Shown in pieces: positions 38,282 through 47,909 of a DNA stretch of 64,000 nt. Position 1 is the first letter of the stretch. Each line of letters opens with the position of its first letter. The notes under the pieces were generated by a model, which made no database searches, was not told where the DNA came from, and was given only the letters and a program-made list of their open reading frames with translations. This DNA is from Lachnospiraceae bacterium (GTDB taxonomy: Bacteria > Bacillota > Clostridia > Lachnospirales > Lachnospiraceae), in assembly GCA_017412055.1 (NCBI GenBank), contig JAFQOW010000016.1, forward strand, positions 1 through 64,000, given 5' to 3'. The translations under genes were made by a program, and so were the position numbers.

Positions 38282-40348
38282 ATGAATATTAGAGACATTA
38301 AAGGTATAGGTGAAAAGACAGAAAAGTTATTTAATAAGCTTTCTATCTATACTGACAGAGACTTAATTGAATATTATCCAAGAAATTATGATTATTTTAC
38401 ACCACCTATTACATTGGATATGATTGATTCAACAAATGGCACACCAGCTATAGAAGGAATTATAGTATCTAATCCAGTAAATAAGAAGATTAGGAATCTT
38501 AATATTTTATCTGTAAATGTTAAGGATAATAATGGTGAAATATTAAAGCTTACTTGGTTTAATATGCCATATTTAAAAAATAGCTTAAAAATTGGTTATA
38601 AATTCATATTTCGTGGACAGATAAAAAGAGATAGATTTGAAAGAAATCCTGTTATGGAACAACCGGTTATATTTTCTTTGGCGGATTATGATAAAAAACT
38701 GGGAGTTTTACAGCCGGTATATCCTCTTACAAAGGGACTTAGTAATAATATGATAACAAAGGCTGTAAGTGTTGCATTGGAAAATATATCTAGTGATGAG
38801 GATTATCTTCCAGAGAGTATCAGAAATAGAGCAAATCTTATGAAATATAAAGATGCCATAAGAGATGTTCATTTTCCTGTAAATAAAGAAAAGGTTATTG
38901 AAGCGAGAAAAAGACTTATATTTGATGAATTTTTTATTTTTTTATTGGGTCTAAGAAGCTTTAAAAGCAATGAGCAGATTATAGATAATAATTATGTTAT
39001 AAAAAACAATGATGAAAGTGATAGATTAATTAAAAATCTGCCTTATAGCTTGACTGATGCACAGACTAAGGTTTTAAACGAGATAAGATGTGATTTATCA
39101 TCACCAAAGGTTATGAATAGACTTGTGCAGGGTGATGTAGGCTGTGGTAAAACTATTATTGCTTTTTTATCTCTTATTGATGTGGTAATGGAAGGATACC
39201 AAGGAGCGCTTATGGTGCCTACGGAGGTTCTTGCTACTCAGCATTATGAATCATTATGTGAATTAAGAGATAAATATGATTTAAATATAAATCCTGTACT
39301 TCTTACAGGGTCTGTCACAGCAGCGAATAAAAGAATAATATATAAGGATATAGAAACTGGTAGTGTAGATATTGTAATTGGCACTCATGCGCTTATTCAA
39401 GAAAAGGTAATTTATAAGAATTTAGCCCTTGTCATAACAGATGAACAACATAGATTTGGTGTAAAGCAGAGAGAGAAGCTAAATGAGAAGGGAAATATGC
39501 CACATATACTTGTTATGAGTGCAACACCTATACCTAGAACACTTGCAATTATACTATATGGCGATTTGGATATTTCTGTAATTGATACTATGCCATCTAA
39601 CAGGCTTCCTATAAAGAATTGTGTGGTAGATAGAAATTATCGTCCAAATGCATATAAATTCATAGAAAATCAAGTAAGAAGCGGTCATCAGGCATATGTC
39701 ATATGTCCTATGGTTGAACCTATGGAAGAGGGCGAGAATAACAGTGATTTGTGTGATGTTATATCATATACAAAATCATTAAAGGATGAATTGTCTGATG
39801 ATATTACGGTTGAGTATCTTCATGGTAAAATGAAGCCTTCTATGAAAAATGAAATAATGGAGCGTTTTGCAAAAAATGAGATAAATGTTCTTGTCTCAAC
39901 TACGGTAATAGAGGTAGGTGTCAATGTACCTAATGCTACTGTTATGATGGTAGAAGATGCTGAGAGGTTTGGTTTAGCTGGTCTTCATCAGCTACGTGGT
40001 CGTGTAGGAAGAGGTGGTGCCCAGTCCTATTGCATTTTTGTATCAGGAGCAAAAAATAAAGAAACAAGAGAGCGCCTTGAGATATTAAATAGTTCAAATG
40101 ATGGTTTTTATATTGCTAATAAAGACTTATCATTGAGAGGACCAGGTGATTTCTTTGGTATAAGACAAAGCGGAGATATGTCCTTTAAACTAGGAGATAT
40201 ATATGCAGATGCTTCAACATTAAAGCTTACAGCTGATATTTTAAGGGAAGTTACTGATGGTAAAATAGTTTTAAACACTAAGGAAAGTGAAGCATTAAAG
40301 CATAAGCTTGAAAAATATATGGATATGCATTATGCCATAAACTTATAA
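38282..40348 (+). CDS. recG: ATP-dependent DNA helicase RecG
   Basis: RecG remodels stalled forks and branched DNA. An N-terminal wedge/OB region (about 1-230) precedes the helicase core. Motif I is GDVGCGKT near residue 284. The DExH box is DEQH in ITDEQHRFGVKQREKL. Later motifs are MSATPIPRTLA, VSTTVIEVGVNVPNA and LHQLRGRVGRG. The 688-residue length is typical. The ribosome binding site is AGGAG. No clear promoter was recognised after the fakA terminator. Confidence 0.96.
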   Translation: MNIRDIKGIGEKTEKLFNKLSIYTDRDLIEYYPRNYDYFTPPITLDMIDSTNGTPAIEGIIVSNPVNKKIRNLNILSVNVKDNNGEILKLTWFNMPYLKNSLKIGYKFIFRGQIKRDRFERNPVMEQPVIFSLADYDKKLGVLQPVYPLTKGLSNNMITKAVSVALENISSDEDYLPESIRNRANLMKYKDAIRDVHFPVNKEKVIEARKRLIFDEFFIFLLGLRSFKSNEQIIDNNYVIKNNDESDRLIKNLPYSLTDAQTKVLNEIRCDLSSPKVMNRLVQGDVGCGKTIIAFLSLIDVVMEGYQGALMVPTEVLATQHYESLCELRDKYDLNINPVLLTGSVTAANKRIIYKDIETGSVDIVIGTHALIQEKVIYKNLALVITDEQHRFGVKQREKLNEKGNMPHILVMSATPIPRTLAIILYGDLDISVIDTMPSNRLPIKNCVVDRNYRPNAYKFIENQVRSGHQAYVICPMVEPMEEGENNSDLCDVISYTKSLKDELSDDITVEYLHGKMKPSMKNEIMERFAKNEINVLVSTTVIEVGVNVPNATVMMVEDAERFGLAGLHQLRGRVGRGGAQSYCIFVSGAKNKETRERLEILNSSNDGFYIANKDLSLRGPGDFFGIRQSGDMSFKLGDIYADASTLKLTADILREVTDGKIVLNTKESEALKHKLEKYMDMHYAINL

Positions 40349-40380
40349 TATTAATTTTCTATACAATATAGAGGTATTTA

Positions 40381-40389
40381 TGTTATACT
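40381..40389 (+). promoter_or_regulatory. extended -10 promoter upstream of ddl
   Basis: TGTTATACT resembles an extended -10 box in the 140-bp A/T-rich gap after recG. The -35 is poor. The implied leader to ddl is about 95 nt. Confidence 0.4.
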
Positions 40390-40488
40390 ATACTTTGGTT
40401 GTGTTTTAAGACAAATGTTTATAAATATAACGCATTATATAAAATAACATATAATAATATAAATATAGGATTGGAGAAAGATGATTTT

Positions 40489-41514
40489 ATGAAAATCGTA
40501 GTATTATGTGGCGGAACAAGTACAGAGAGAGATGTTTCATTGGTTACCGGTAGAGAGGTATGTAAGGCGCTTAGAAGCAAGGGGCATCAAGCAGTACTTA
40601 TAGATGTGTTTGTAGGCCATGAAGGATTAGATATTAACAATGCTTTTGACAGAGATTTTGTTGTGGAAAATGAGCTTGAATACATAAAGGAGACTGCAAA
40701 GGATCTGGAAGGGCTTAAGAAGTCGCGTAAGGAATTTTTTGGACCTAATGTATTAGATTTATGTAAGGATGCAGATTGTGTATTTATGGGACTTCATGGT
40801 GCATGTGGTGAAGATGGCAAGGTTCAGGCGACCTTTGATTTATTGGGTATAAAGTATACAGGAGCGGATTATTTAGAGAGCGCTATGGCTATGGATAAAG
40901 CTGTTTCTAGAAAGATTTTTCACAGCGACAATGTTCCTATGGCAAAAGGTTATAGGATAAATAAAAAGGATGAAACCATATATCCAGCGGATATGGAGTT
41001 GAAATACCCTGTAGTAGTAAAACCTAATTGTGGAGGTTCTTCCATAGGTGTTTATTTTGCAAATAATGATGCAGAATATAAGGATGCATTAGAAAAAGCG
41101 TTTGAATATGAAGATACATTGATTGTAGAAGAAAGAATTATCGGTAGAGAGTTTTCTGTAGGAGTTATAGGATATAAGCCTTATCCGGTTATAGAGATTA
41201 TTACAGGTGAAGGTGAAGCATATGATTATGCAAATAAATATAACGGAACAACACTTGAAGTATGTCCTGCAAATGTAGAAGAAAGTATAAGTAAAAAAAT
41301 GCAGGAAGCAGCTGTTAAAGCCGCTAGGGCATTGGGCCTTAATACATATTGCAGAGTTGATGTTTTACTTGATAAAGAGGGCAATTGCTATTGTCTGGAA
41401 GCTAATACATTACCTGGTATGACACCTACAAGCTTACTTCCACAGGAAGCAAAGGCTATGGGAATTGATTATCCAGAATTATGTGAGCTTCTTATAGACG
41501 TTTCTATAAAATGA
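40489..41514 (+). CDS. ddl: D-alanine--D-alanine ligase
   Basis: Ddl makes the D-Ala-D-Ala dipeptide that MurF, encoded next, adds to the UDP-MurNAc-tripeptide. The ATP-grasp enzyme shows VVLCGGTSTERDVSL at the N terminus, MGLHGACGEDGKVQ, VVKPNCGGSSIGV and CLEANTLPGMTPTSL. I chose the ATG at 40489. The longer upstream frame begins in A/T-rich non-conserved sequence. The 341 residues are normal. Confidence 0.95.
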   Translation: MKIVVLCGGTSTERDVSLVTGREVCKALRSKGHQAVLIDVFVGHEGLDINNAFDRDFVVENELEYIKETAKDLEGLKKSRKEFFGPNVLDLCKDADCVFMGLHGACGEDGKVQATFDLLGIKYTGADYLESAMAMDKAVSRKIFHSDNVPMAKGYRINKKDETIYPADMELKYPVVVKPNCGGSSIGVYFANNDAEYKDALEKAFEYEDTLIVEERIIGREFSVGVIGYKPYPVIEIITGEGEAYDYANKYNGTTLEVCPANVEESISKKMQEAAVKAARALGLNTYCRVDVLLDKEGNCYCLEANTLPGMTPTSLLPQEAKAMGIDYPELCELLIDVSIK

Positions 41515-41567
41515 TTTGAGGATATGAAATAAATTCTATTAAATAAGAATTAGAAGTAGGTAATAAT

Positions 41568-42932
41568 ATGAAAAATATGACCTTAGAAGCTATCGCTAAT
41601 GCGGTAGGTGGAAAATTATATAATGGTGAGGGCTATGAAGGAGTCAAGACTAAAGGTGTGGTTATAGATAGCAGACAGGTTAAAGATGGGTATCTCTTTA
41701 TAGCGATTAAAGGTGAACGAGTTGATGGACATGATTTTATAGAGGATGTATTTAACAAGGGTGCATTAGCTGTAGTTAGTGAGAAGGTGTTGGATATAGA
41801 TAAACCGTACATTTTCGTTGATTCCTCAACTGAAAGTCTTAAAGATATGGCTAAGTTTTATAGAGAAGGCTTAGATGTCAAGATTGTAGGTATAACAGGA
41901 AGTGTGGGAAAAACCAGTACAAAGGAATTTATAGCAGCTGCATTAGGTGAAAAATATGATGTACTAAAAACTGAGGGGAATTTTAATAATGAAATAGGCC
42001 TGCCATTAACTATATTAAAGATAAGAGATAATCACGAAATAGCTGTTATAGAGATGGGAATAAGTCATTTTGGAGATATGAAGCCTCTTGGAATTATAGC
42101 TAATCCAGATATTTGTGTAATTACGAATATTGGATATTGCCATTTAGAGCATTTAAAAGACAGAGATGGTGTACTGAAGGAAAAGACATCTATGTTTGAA
42201 TATGCCAAGGACAATGCTGAATATGTGCTTAACTTAGATGATGATAAACTATCTACTATTGAAAAGGTTAATGGAAAAGCGCCAATATTTATAAGCTATA
42301 GTGATTCCAATGCATATTCTTATATATCTAAAATAATAGAAAGTGGCATAGAAGGAACAAAATGTGTTATAAATATTTCTGGCAAGGATGTTAAGATAAA
42401 TATTCCTTTACCAGGGAAGCATATGGTTTTAAATGCATTGACAGCTTGTGCAGTAGGAAGTTTATTGGGCGTTGAAGTAGATGATATAAAAAAGGGAATT
42501 GAAAAGCTTCAGCCTGTAGGTGGAAGAGTGAATATCATCAAAAATCATAAGTTTACCTTGATTGATGACTGCTATAATGCTAATCCAGTATCCATGAAAG
42601 CATCTATAGATGTATTGACATATGCAAACACAAGAAAAATTGCTATATTAGGCGATATGTTTGAATTAGGCGAAAATGAAAATGCACTTCATGGAAGCAT
42701 AGGTGAATATATAGCTGAAAAAAGTATTGAAGTATTAATTACCATAGGAAAACTAAGTAAATATATTGAAGAATATGCTGTTAAGAGTGGATATAAGGGC
42801 GAATGTATTCATTTTGATGAATTAGATGAATTTATAACAGAATATTCTAATATATTAAAGGAAAACGACACTATTCTTGTAAAAGCATCTCATGGTATGC
42901 ATTTAGAAAAGATTATAAATATGTTGACCTAG
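41568..42932 (+). CDS. murF: UDP-MurNAc-tripeptide--D-Ala-D-Ala ligase MurF
   Basis: MurF completes the cytoplasmic peptidoglycan pentapeptide precursor. The three-domain Mur ligase fold shows VVIDSRQVKDGYLF, P-loop GITGSVGKTSTKEF near residue 110, EGNFNNEIGLPLTIL, and DDCYNANPVSMKAS. At 454 residues it is complete. It follows ddl by 53 bp, so the two steps are co-expressed. Confidence 0.96.
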   Translation: MKNMTLEAIANAVGGKLYNGEGYEGVKTKGVVIDSRQVKDGYLFIAIKGERVDGHDFIEDVFNKGALAVVSEKVLDIDKPYIFVDSSTESLKDMAKFYREGLDVKIVGITGSVGKTSTKEFIAAALGEKYDVLKTEGNFNNEIGLPLTILKIRDNHEIAVIEMGISHFGDMKPLGIIANPDICVITNIGYCHLEHLKDRDGVLKEKTSMFEYAKDNAEYVLNLDDDKLSTIEKVNGKAPIFISYSDSNAYSYISKIIESGIEGTKCVINISGKDVKINIPLPGKHMVLNALTACAVGSLLGVEVDDIKKGIEKLQPVGGRVNIIKNHKFTLIDDCYNANPVSMKASIDVLTYANTRKIAILGDMFELGENENALHGSIGEYIAEKSIEVLITIGKLSKYIEEYAVKSGYKGECIHFDELDEFITEYSNILKENDTILVKASHGMHLEKIINMLT

Positions 42933-42952
42933 ATAAAAAATTGTTATAAAAT
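42924..42952 (+). promoter_or_regulatory. promoter of the zinc-ribbon gene
   Basis: TTGACC (42924-42929) overlaps the end of murF, with a 17-bp spacer to TAAAAT (42947-42952). The next start codon is 34 bp downstream. Confidence 0.6.
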
Positions 42953-42985
42953 GTAGATATTATGGGAAAAAAAGGAGATACAATT

Positions 42986-43942
42986 ATGTTTTGTACAAAT
43001 TGCGGAGCACAGCTCGAAGACAATTCTATATTTTGCATTCAATGTGGAGCAAAGGTTTCAGGAGATACACCAGCGCCAGTAGTTGAAGAACCAGTTGTGA
43101 TGGAAGCTTCTGCGCCAGTGGTTGAAGAAGTTCCTGTAGTTGAACAAGCACCTGTGGTTGAAGAGACATTTTCTAATCAGGTACAGCAGCCTGAATTTGC
43201 TCAGCCATATAATCAGGTACAGCAGCCTGAATTTGCTCAGCCATATAATCAGATGCAGCAGCCATATGGTGGACAGTCTTATGGTCAGAATGTATCATAC
43301 GCTCAAAATATGCCATATACACCGGTATATCAGACTAAGAAAAAGAATTCAAAAGCTTTAATTCCAGCTATTCTATTTGCAATTATTTCTATTGCAGCTT
43401 CTGTTATGGTTTGTTTATATGGATTTAAGAGCAAAGAATTAGGAATGGGACTTGAGAATATAGCATTTGCTTTAACTGCTATTTTTGTTATTGTATATGC
43501 GGTATCTAAATCAAATGTAACTTCTATAATGAAGAGTGTTGGATTTATTGCAGTAGCTGCATTACATACTATTTATTATGGAATCGCAGCAGGAAAAGCA
43601 GCTGTTACATTGTTAAAGAATTACTTTGGTGGTAATTCAAATGCTAATCTTACAGATTGCTATTATGGTATAGCACTTATATTAGGATTATTAACATTGG
43701 CAATTTATTTAATTATGAACATTATCAAGGGCTTTATGAATTCAAAGAAGGCTTCTATGGGAATGTTAGTAAGTGGATATTTTGCAATGCTTCTTATAAT
43801 TGTTTGCTTTGTAGTAGATTATGCATCAGATAAGCGTGGTTTATTTGCATTTAAGTTTATTCCGGTAGATTTAGGGCTTATAGCATTAATTCTTGCTGAT
43901 ATATTTGCTACAATCGCTAGAGCGAAGAAATTTGAAGATTAA
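42986..43942 (+). CDS. zinc-ribbon multi-pass membrane protein with Gln/Pro repeats
   Basis: The 318-residue protein opens with a zinc ribbon (MFCTNCGAQLEDNSIFC then IQCG; two CxxC pairs). A Pro/Val/Glu-rich spacer and a Gln/Pro-rich section built from a 12-residue unit (NQVQQPEFAQPY) repeated twice plus a partial third follow. From about residue 120 there are about six membrane helices. The ATG at 42986 follows AAGGAG. Its own promoter and terminator make it a single-gene unit. The function is unknown. Confidence 0.85.
   Translation: MFCTNCGAQLEDNSIFCIQCGAKVSGDTPAPVVEEPVVMEASAPVVEEVPVVEQAPVVEETFSNQVQQPEFAQPYNQVQQPEFAQPYNQMQQPYGGQSYGQNVSYAQNMPYTPVYQTKKKNSKALIPAILFAIISIAASVMVCLYGFKSKELGMGLENIAFALTAIFVIVYAVSKSNVTSIMKSVGFIAVAALHTIYYGIAAGKAAVTLLKNYFGGNSNANLTDCYYGIALILGLLTLAIYLIMNIIKGFMNSKKASMGMLVSGYFAMLLIIVCFVVDYASDKRGLFAFKFIPVDLGLIALILADIFATIARAKKFED
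43175..43246 (+). repeat. tandem 36-bp in-frame repeat in the zinc-ribbon gene
   Basis: A 36-bp unit occurs twice without a change (43175-43210 and 43211-43246), followed by a shortened third. Perfect identity points to recent duplication or slippage. The unit is a multiple of three and keeps the frame. Confidence 0.9.
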
Positions 43943-43952
43943 TTTAAAATAA

Positions 43953-43990
43953 AGGAAAGGCGAACCTATAATGGTCCGCCTTCTTTTTGT
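43953..43990. terminator. terminator between zinc-ribbon gene and SASP gene
   Basis: AAAGGCGAACC and GGTCCGCCTT pair with one mismatch around TATAAT, followed by TTTTT on +. The - strand side is also T-rich, so it may serve both genes. Confidence 0.75.
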
Positions 43991-43992
43991 TT

Positions 43993-44017
43993 ATCGCAGT
44001 TGATATTCAATTGCGAT
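43993..44017. repeat. REP-like palindrome, copy 2
   Basis: ATCGCAGTTG (43993-44002) pairs with CAATTGCGAT (44008-44017) around ATATT with one imperfect pair, then TTGGTTT as in copy 1. It stands between the terminator and the SASP 3' end at a convergent junction. Confidence 0.65.
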
Positions 44018-44039
44018 TTGGTTTGCTAATAGCAGATAG

Positions 44040-44246
44040 TTACTGCTTGTTAGCCATCTGTCTCTCCTGAGCTTCGATCATCTTCTTAACCATATAACCA
44101 CCAACAGAACCATTCTGAGCAGATGTTAAGTTACCATTGTAACCATCTGTTAAAGGTACACCAAGCTCTGATGCAACTTCCATTTTGAATCTGTTCATAG
44201 CTGACTTAGCTTCTGGAACATTTGTCTTATTTGATGAACTTGTCAT
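44040..44246 (-). CDS. alpha/beta-type small acid-soluble spore protein
   Basis: The 68-residue protein belongs to the SASP family that coats and protects spore DNA. FKMEVASELGVPL contains the germination-protease site region, and GYNGNLTSAQNGSVGGYMVKKMIE is the DNA-binding block. The ATG at 44246 has the right spacing to TTGGAGG; an ATG two codons upstream is too close to it. It is a single-gene unit on the - strand. A spore-specific sigma-G promoter could not be assigned with confidence. Confidence 0.94.
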   Translation of the reverse strand: MTSSSNKTNVPEAKSAMNRFKMEVASELGVPLTDGYNGNLTSAQNGSVGGYMVKKMIEAQERQMANKQ

Positions 44247-44350
44247 TTTCATATCCTCCAATTCTTTTTTTAAACATCAAACATTTTGTTTGCTTGCTGT
44301 TTACAGGATTATTATATGAAGATATGATTTTTTTAAACTGGTATTTTTTG

Positions 44351-45442
44351 TTATTTTATATTGGAAAGATAAGTTAATATATGTGCAGCATATTCGTCTA
44401 TAAGTGTACTATTAACTTCTAAATCTTCATTCCATTGAAAATATGTTGTTTTATCATTATAGTCCATTTTAAAATAAGGATTAATAATGTTGGAATACTG
44501 CTTTAAAAAAACGCCATTTTTATGTGTATAGCAGTTTGAAGCCTTGGCCTTTGTTTTATATTCTTTATCAACGTAGGTAGCTACACTTTTATGTACTGCC
44601 ATATCTTCAGCAGGAAGATAGTAGTAGTCCTTATAATTTTCGTAAAAGAATTTTAACTGGCCTATATAGAGTGGTAACTTAAGCTTTAATTTTGTATCAA
44701 AAGCGGTTATATAGATTTCATCATAAGAGAAAGATATTCTTTTTGGTATAGGAATATGTAATGTGAATTCTAATATAACTTCATGAGCATCTAAATCAGT
44801 GGTTGAATAATTATATGAAAAACCTTGTTTTAATATATTGCTATATGACAATATATTTATAACTGTAAGCATTCCTTTTAAATCCTCATAATTATGAAGA
44901 AATAAGAAATCTTTAAGGCGATTATCCTTTGTTTTTATATATTCATCATAAACGCTTATAAGCTCTTTTCCTGTAAATTCATCTTTTCGCTCTAAGCCTA
45001 GGAACTGTTCAAGAGTTTTAAGCTTAAGATTTTCTGTTTTTAAAAAATTCTTAAGCTTTAAGCTGATTTTATATAAATCAATATGATTAAATATATTAAA
45101 ATTTAGGGAAAAATCAAGTATAGCACCTTTGGCTTCCAAATAAGGAACATCAAAGCCATTGCCATTAAAATGTATAAGTGTACTATAATTTTTAGCAAAA
45201 TCATAAAAAGATTTCAATATGTTGAGCTCATCATCATAATTGTCAAGAAACCATTGGGTTACATGAAAGGTGTTTGTTTCGTTACAAACATAAAGAGCGC
45301 CTATCATATATAGCTTCGTATTTTTTGCAGCAAACCCTGTTGTTTCAATATCAAAGAATAATGATTTTTTGAAATCTATATTTTTATAAGTGTTTTTTAA
45401 ATTTTCGTAGTTAATTTTAGTATCAGTAGTTGTTAGAATCAT
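44351..45442 (-). CDS. RNase H-like / DEDD exonuclease domain protein (YprB type)
   Basis: The 363-residue protein has a 3'-5' exonuclease-type fold: FDIETTGF (first Asp-Glu pair, about residues 32-39), LIHFNGNGFDVPYLEA (second Asp) and FLFLHNYEDLKGM (last Asp region). This matches the YprB/RNase_H_2 family. The C-terminal 150 residues are not assigned. The role is unknown; such proteins are often linked to DNA repair. It is monocistronic. Confidence 0.82.
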   Translation of the reverse strand: MILTTTDTKINYENLKNTYKNIDFKKSLFFDIETTGFAAKNTKLYMIGALYVCNETNTFHVTQWFLDNYDDELNILKSFYDFAKNYSTLIHFNGNGFDVPYLEAKGAILDFSLNFNIFNHIDLYKISLKLKNFLKTENLKLKTLEQFLGLERKDEFTGKELISVYDEYIKTKDNRLKDFLFLHNYEDLKGMLTVINILSYSNILKQGFSYNYSTTDLDAHEVILEFTLHIPIPKRISFSYDEIYITAFDTKLKLKLPLYIGQLKFFYENYKDYYYLPAEDMAVHKSVATYVDKEYKTKAKASNCYTHKNGVFLKQYSNIINPYFKMDYNDKTTYFQWNEDLEVNSTLIDEYAAHILTYLSNIK

Positions 45443-45510
45443 AATTTATCCTTTTCATATTTTTATATGCTACTTAATTACAATATAATTAATGTTAATG
45501 TAGATATTTT

Positions 45511-45519
45511 ATTATAACA
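45511..45519 (-). promoter_or_regulatory. extended -10 promoter of the YprB-type gene
   Basis: Read on the - strand, TGTTATAAT lies about 70 bp before the start in a very A/T-rich intergenic region shared with rnfC. No clear -35 was found. Confidence 0.4.
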
Positions 45520-45569
45520 AAAAAATAAACAAAAAAATAGAAAAAATGCCATTATTTTTCTTGTTTCTA

Positions 45570-45598
45570 TTGTGAAAAATCGTATTTTGTAATAAAAT
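45570..45598 (+). promoter_or_regulatory. promoter of the rnf operon
   Basis: TTGTGA (45570-45575), a 17-bp spacer and TAAAAT (45593-45598) end 28 bp before the rnfC ATG, behind AAGGAGG. No redox-regulator dyad was recognised. Confidence 0.6.
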
Positions 45599-45626
45599 TA
45601 TAATATTATTATGAAGGAGGTCGTGT

Positions 45627-46940
45627 ATGTCTATTTTGACTTTTAAGGGTGGTATTCACCCAAAAGATGGAAAAGCTTTATCTAAGGCTAAGCCTATTAA
45701 GACATTAACACCTAAGGGAGAAATTGTTATTCCGCTTAGTCAGCATATTGGTGTGCCTGCTACACCATGTGTGGAAGTTGGTGATAGAGTGCTTGTTGGA
45801 CAAAAAATCGGTGAAGCTGCAGGATTTATCTCTGCAAATATTCATTCATCAGTTTCTGGAACAGTAAAAAAGATTGAACCACGTCAAATTGCCAATGGTT
45901 CAATGGTTAATTGTGTTATTATTGAAAATGATGATAGCTACGAGGAATATCTTTGGGAGCAAAAAGATTATGAAGAAATGTCAAAGGAAGATATTCGAGC
46001 AGCTATAAAAGAAGCTGGTATAGTAGGAATGGGTGGAGCAGGTTTTCCGACAAATGTTAAGCTTACACCTAAGGATGATGATAAAATAGAATATGTAATA
46101 GTCAATGGTGCAGAATGTGAGCCATATTTGACATCAGATTATAGAAGAATGATTGAAGAGCCGGAAGTGTTAATTGAAGGTTTAAAGATTGTACTTTCAT
46201 TATTTAAAAATGCAAAAGGTATAATTGCAATTGAGGATAATAAGCTTGATGCCATTGTAAATCTTAAGAAATTGACTAGAAATGAATCAAATATTGAGGT
46301 TAAAGGCGTATATACAAAGTATCCACAGGGTGGTGAGAGAGCTTTGATATATGCAATTACAGGTAGAGAAGTAAATTCAAGCATGTTACCAGCTGATGTG
46401 GGATGTGTTGTAAATAATGTAGATACTATGTTTGCTATTTATTATGCAGTCATTAATAGTAAGTCCTTATATTCAAGGGTAGTAACAGTGACAGGTGATG
46501 CAGTTGTAGAGCCAGGTAATTTTATAGTGCCTATAGGAACGAGCTTCAATGAAGTTATAGAAGCGGCTGGTGGATTTAAGAAGACACCTGAAAAGATAAT
46601 TGCTGGCGGACCGATGATGGGTACAGCAGTATTTACTACAGATATTCCAATTACTAAAGGAACAAGTGCTATATTAGCCTTTAAGAAGGATCAAGTAGCG
46701 ATTTCCAAGGCATCTGCATGTATTAACTGTGGCAAATGTCTTGAAGTCTGTCCAGGTAGAGTTATGCCATCAAGACTAGCAACTATGGCAGAGCATGGAG
46801 ATAGAGAAGGCTTTATAGAAAATTTCGGTATGGAGTGCTGTGAGTGTGGATGTTGTTCATATATTTGTCCTGCCAAGCGTAACCTTACACAGTCTATAAA
46901 ATCTATGCGTAAAGATATATTGGCTAGCAGAAAGAAGTAG
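45627..46940 (+). CDS. rnfC: Rnf complex subunit RnfC
   Basis: RnfC is the peripheral NADH-side subunit of the ion-pumping ferredoxin:NAD+ oxidoreductase. GMGGAGFPTNVKL marks the nucleotide/FMN-binding region (about residue 130). The C terminus carries two 4Fe-4S ligand sets, CINCGKCLEVCP and CCECGCCSYICP. At 437 residues it is a compact clostridial form. It is the first gene of rnfCDGEAB. Confidence 0.96.
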   Translation: MSILTFKGGIHPKDGKALSKAKPIKTLTPKGEIVIPLSQHIGVPATPCVEVGDRVLVGQKIGEAAGFISANIHSSVSGTVKKIEPRQIANGSMVNCVIIENDDSYEEYLWEQKDYEEMSKEDIRAAIKEAGIVGMGGAGFPTNVKLTPKDDDKIEYVIVNGAECEPYLTSDYRRMIEEPEVLIEGLKIVLSLFKNAKGIIAIEDNKLDAIVNLKKLTRNESNIEVKGVYTKYPQGGERALIYAITGREVNSSMLPADVGCVVNNVDTMFAIYYAVINSKSLYSRVVTVTGDAVVEPGNFIVPIGTSFNEVIEAAGGFKKTPEKIIAGGPMMGTAVFTTDIPITKGTSAILAFKKDQVAISKASACINCGKCLEVCPGRVMPSRLATMAEHGDREGFIENFGMECCECGCCSYICPAKRNLTQSIKSMRKDILASRKK

Positions 46941-46952
46941 GAGGTTTAAAAT

Positions 46953-47909
46953 ATGAGTGATTTATATAAAGTGTCATCGAACCCTCATGTTCGAGATAAT
47001 AACACAACCACATCGATTATGTTGGATGTTATTATTGCATTGATACCTGCTACGATTTTTGGTGTATATAACGCAGGTGATAATGCATTACATGCAGCGC
47101 TTTTAATATTTGTTTGCGTGGGAAGTGCAGTGTTTTTTGAATTTATTTTCCAAAAAGGAATGAAGCAAAATGTTACAATATCGGATATGAGTGCAGCGCT
47201 TACAGGCTTATTGCTGGCACTGAATTTACCGCCGACATTCCCTGTTTGGATGGCTGTTATAGGATCGGCATTTGCCATAATTGTTATTAAGCAGCTTTAC
47301 GGTGGTATTGGTCAAAATTTTATGAATCCAGCCCTTGGAGCACGTTGCTTTTTAGTACTATCATTTGGTGTGAGAATGACAACATTTGTATATGATGGAG
47401 TTACAGGACCAACACCTTTAGCAGTTCTTAAAACTAATGGTGATGTTGATAATGTAAAAGAAATGTTTATAGGTACTGTAGGTGGAACTATAGGTGAGAC
47501 AAGTGTTATAGCTCTTCTTATAGGTGCATGCTACTTACTTATAAAAAAGATTATTGACTTTAGAATACCTTTCTTCTACATATTATCATTTAGTCTATTT
47601 ATTGTTTTATTTGGTGATAAGACATTTGATTTTGGGTATTTATTAGCTCATTTATGTGGTGGTGGTCTTATACTTGGTGCATTCTTTATGGCAACTGATT
47701 ATGTTACATCACCTATAACACCTATGGGAAGAATAGTATTCGGAATCATTATAGGTATATTGACAGCTATATTTAGAATCTTTGGCCCTAGTGCTGAAGG
47801 TGTATCCTTTGCAATCATATTCGGTAATTTGCTTGTTCCTCTGATTGATAAAATGACAAGACCTAGACCATTTGGTTACAAAAATATGAAGAAAAAGGAG
47901 GAGAAGTAG
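46953..47909 (+). CDS. rnfD: Rnf complex subunit RnfD
   Basis: RnfD is a membrane subunit with about eight to ten helices and a covalently bound FMN on a threonine. GVTGPTPLAVL is the likely flavinylation region, and FMNPALGARCFL and MATDYVTSPITPMGR are conserved loops. The 318 residues match the family. ApbE at 52555 is the probable flavin-transfer enzyme. rnfG starts directly after the stop. Confidence 0.95.
   Translation: MSDLYKVSSNPHVRDNNTTTSIMLDVIIALIPATIFGVYNAGDNALHAALLIFVCVGSAVFFEFIFQKGMKQNVTISDMSAALTGLLLALNLPPTFPVWMAVIGSAFAIIVIKQLYGGIGQNFMNPALGARCFLVLSFGVRMTTFVYDGVTGPTPLAVLKTNGDVDNVKEMFIGTVGGTIGETSVIALLIGACYLLIKKIIDFRIPFFYILSFSLFIVLFGDKTFDFGYLLAHLCGGGLILGAFFMATDYVTSPITPMGRIVFGIIIGILTAIFRIFGPSAEGVSFAIIFGNLLVPLIDKMTRPRPFGYKNMKKKEEK

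Noticed and set aside
43175..43246. 36-bp repeats as a CRISPR array
   Set aside because: Units are directly abutting with no spacers, keep the reading frame and encode a Gln/Pro repeat; no cas genes are near.
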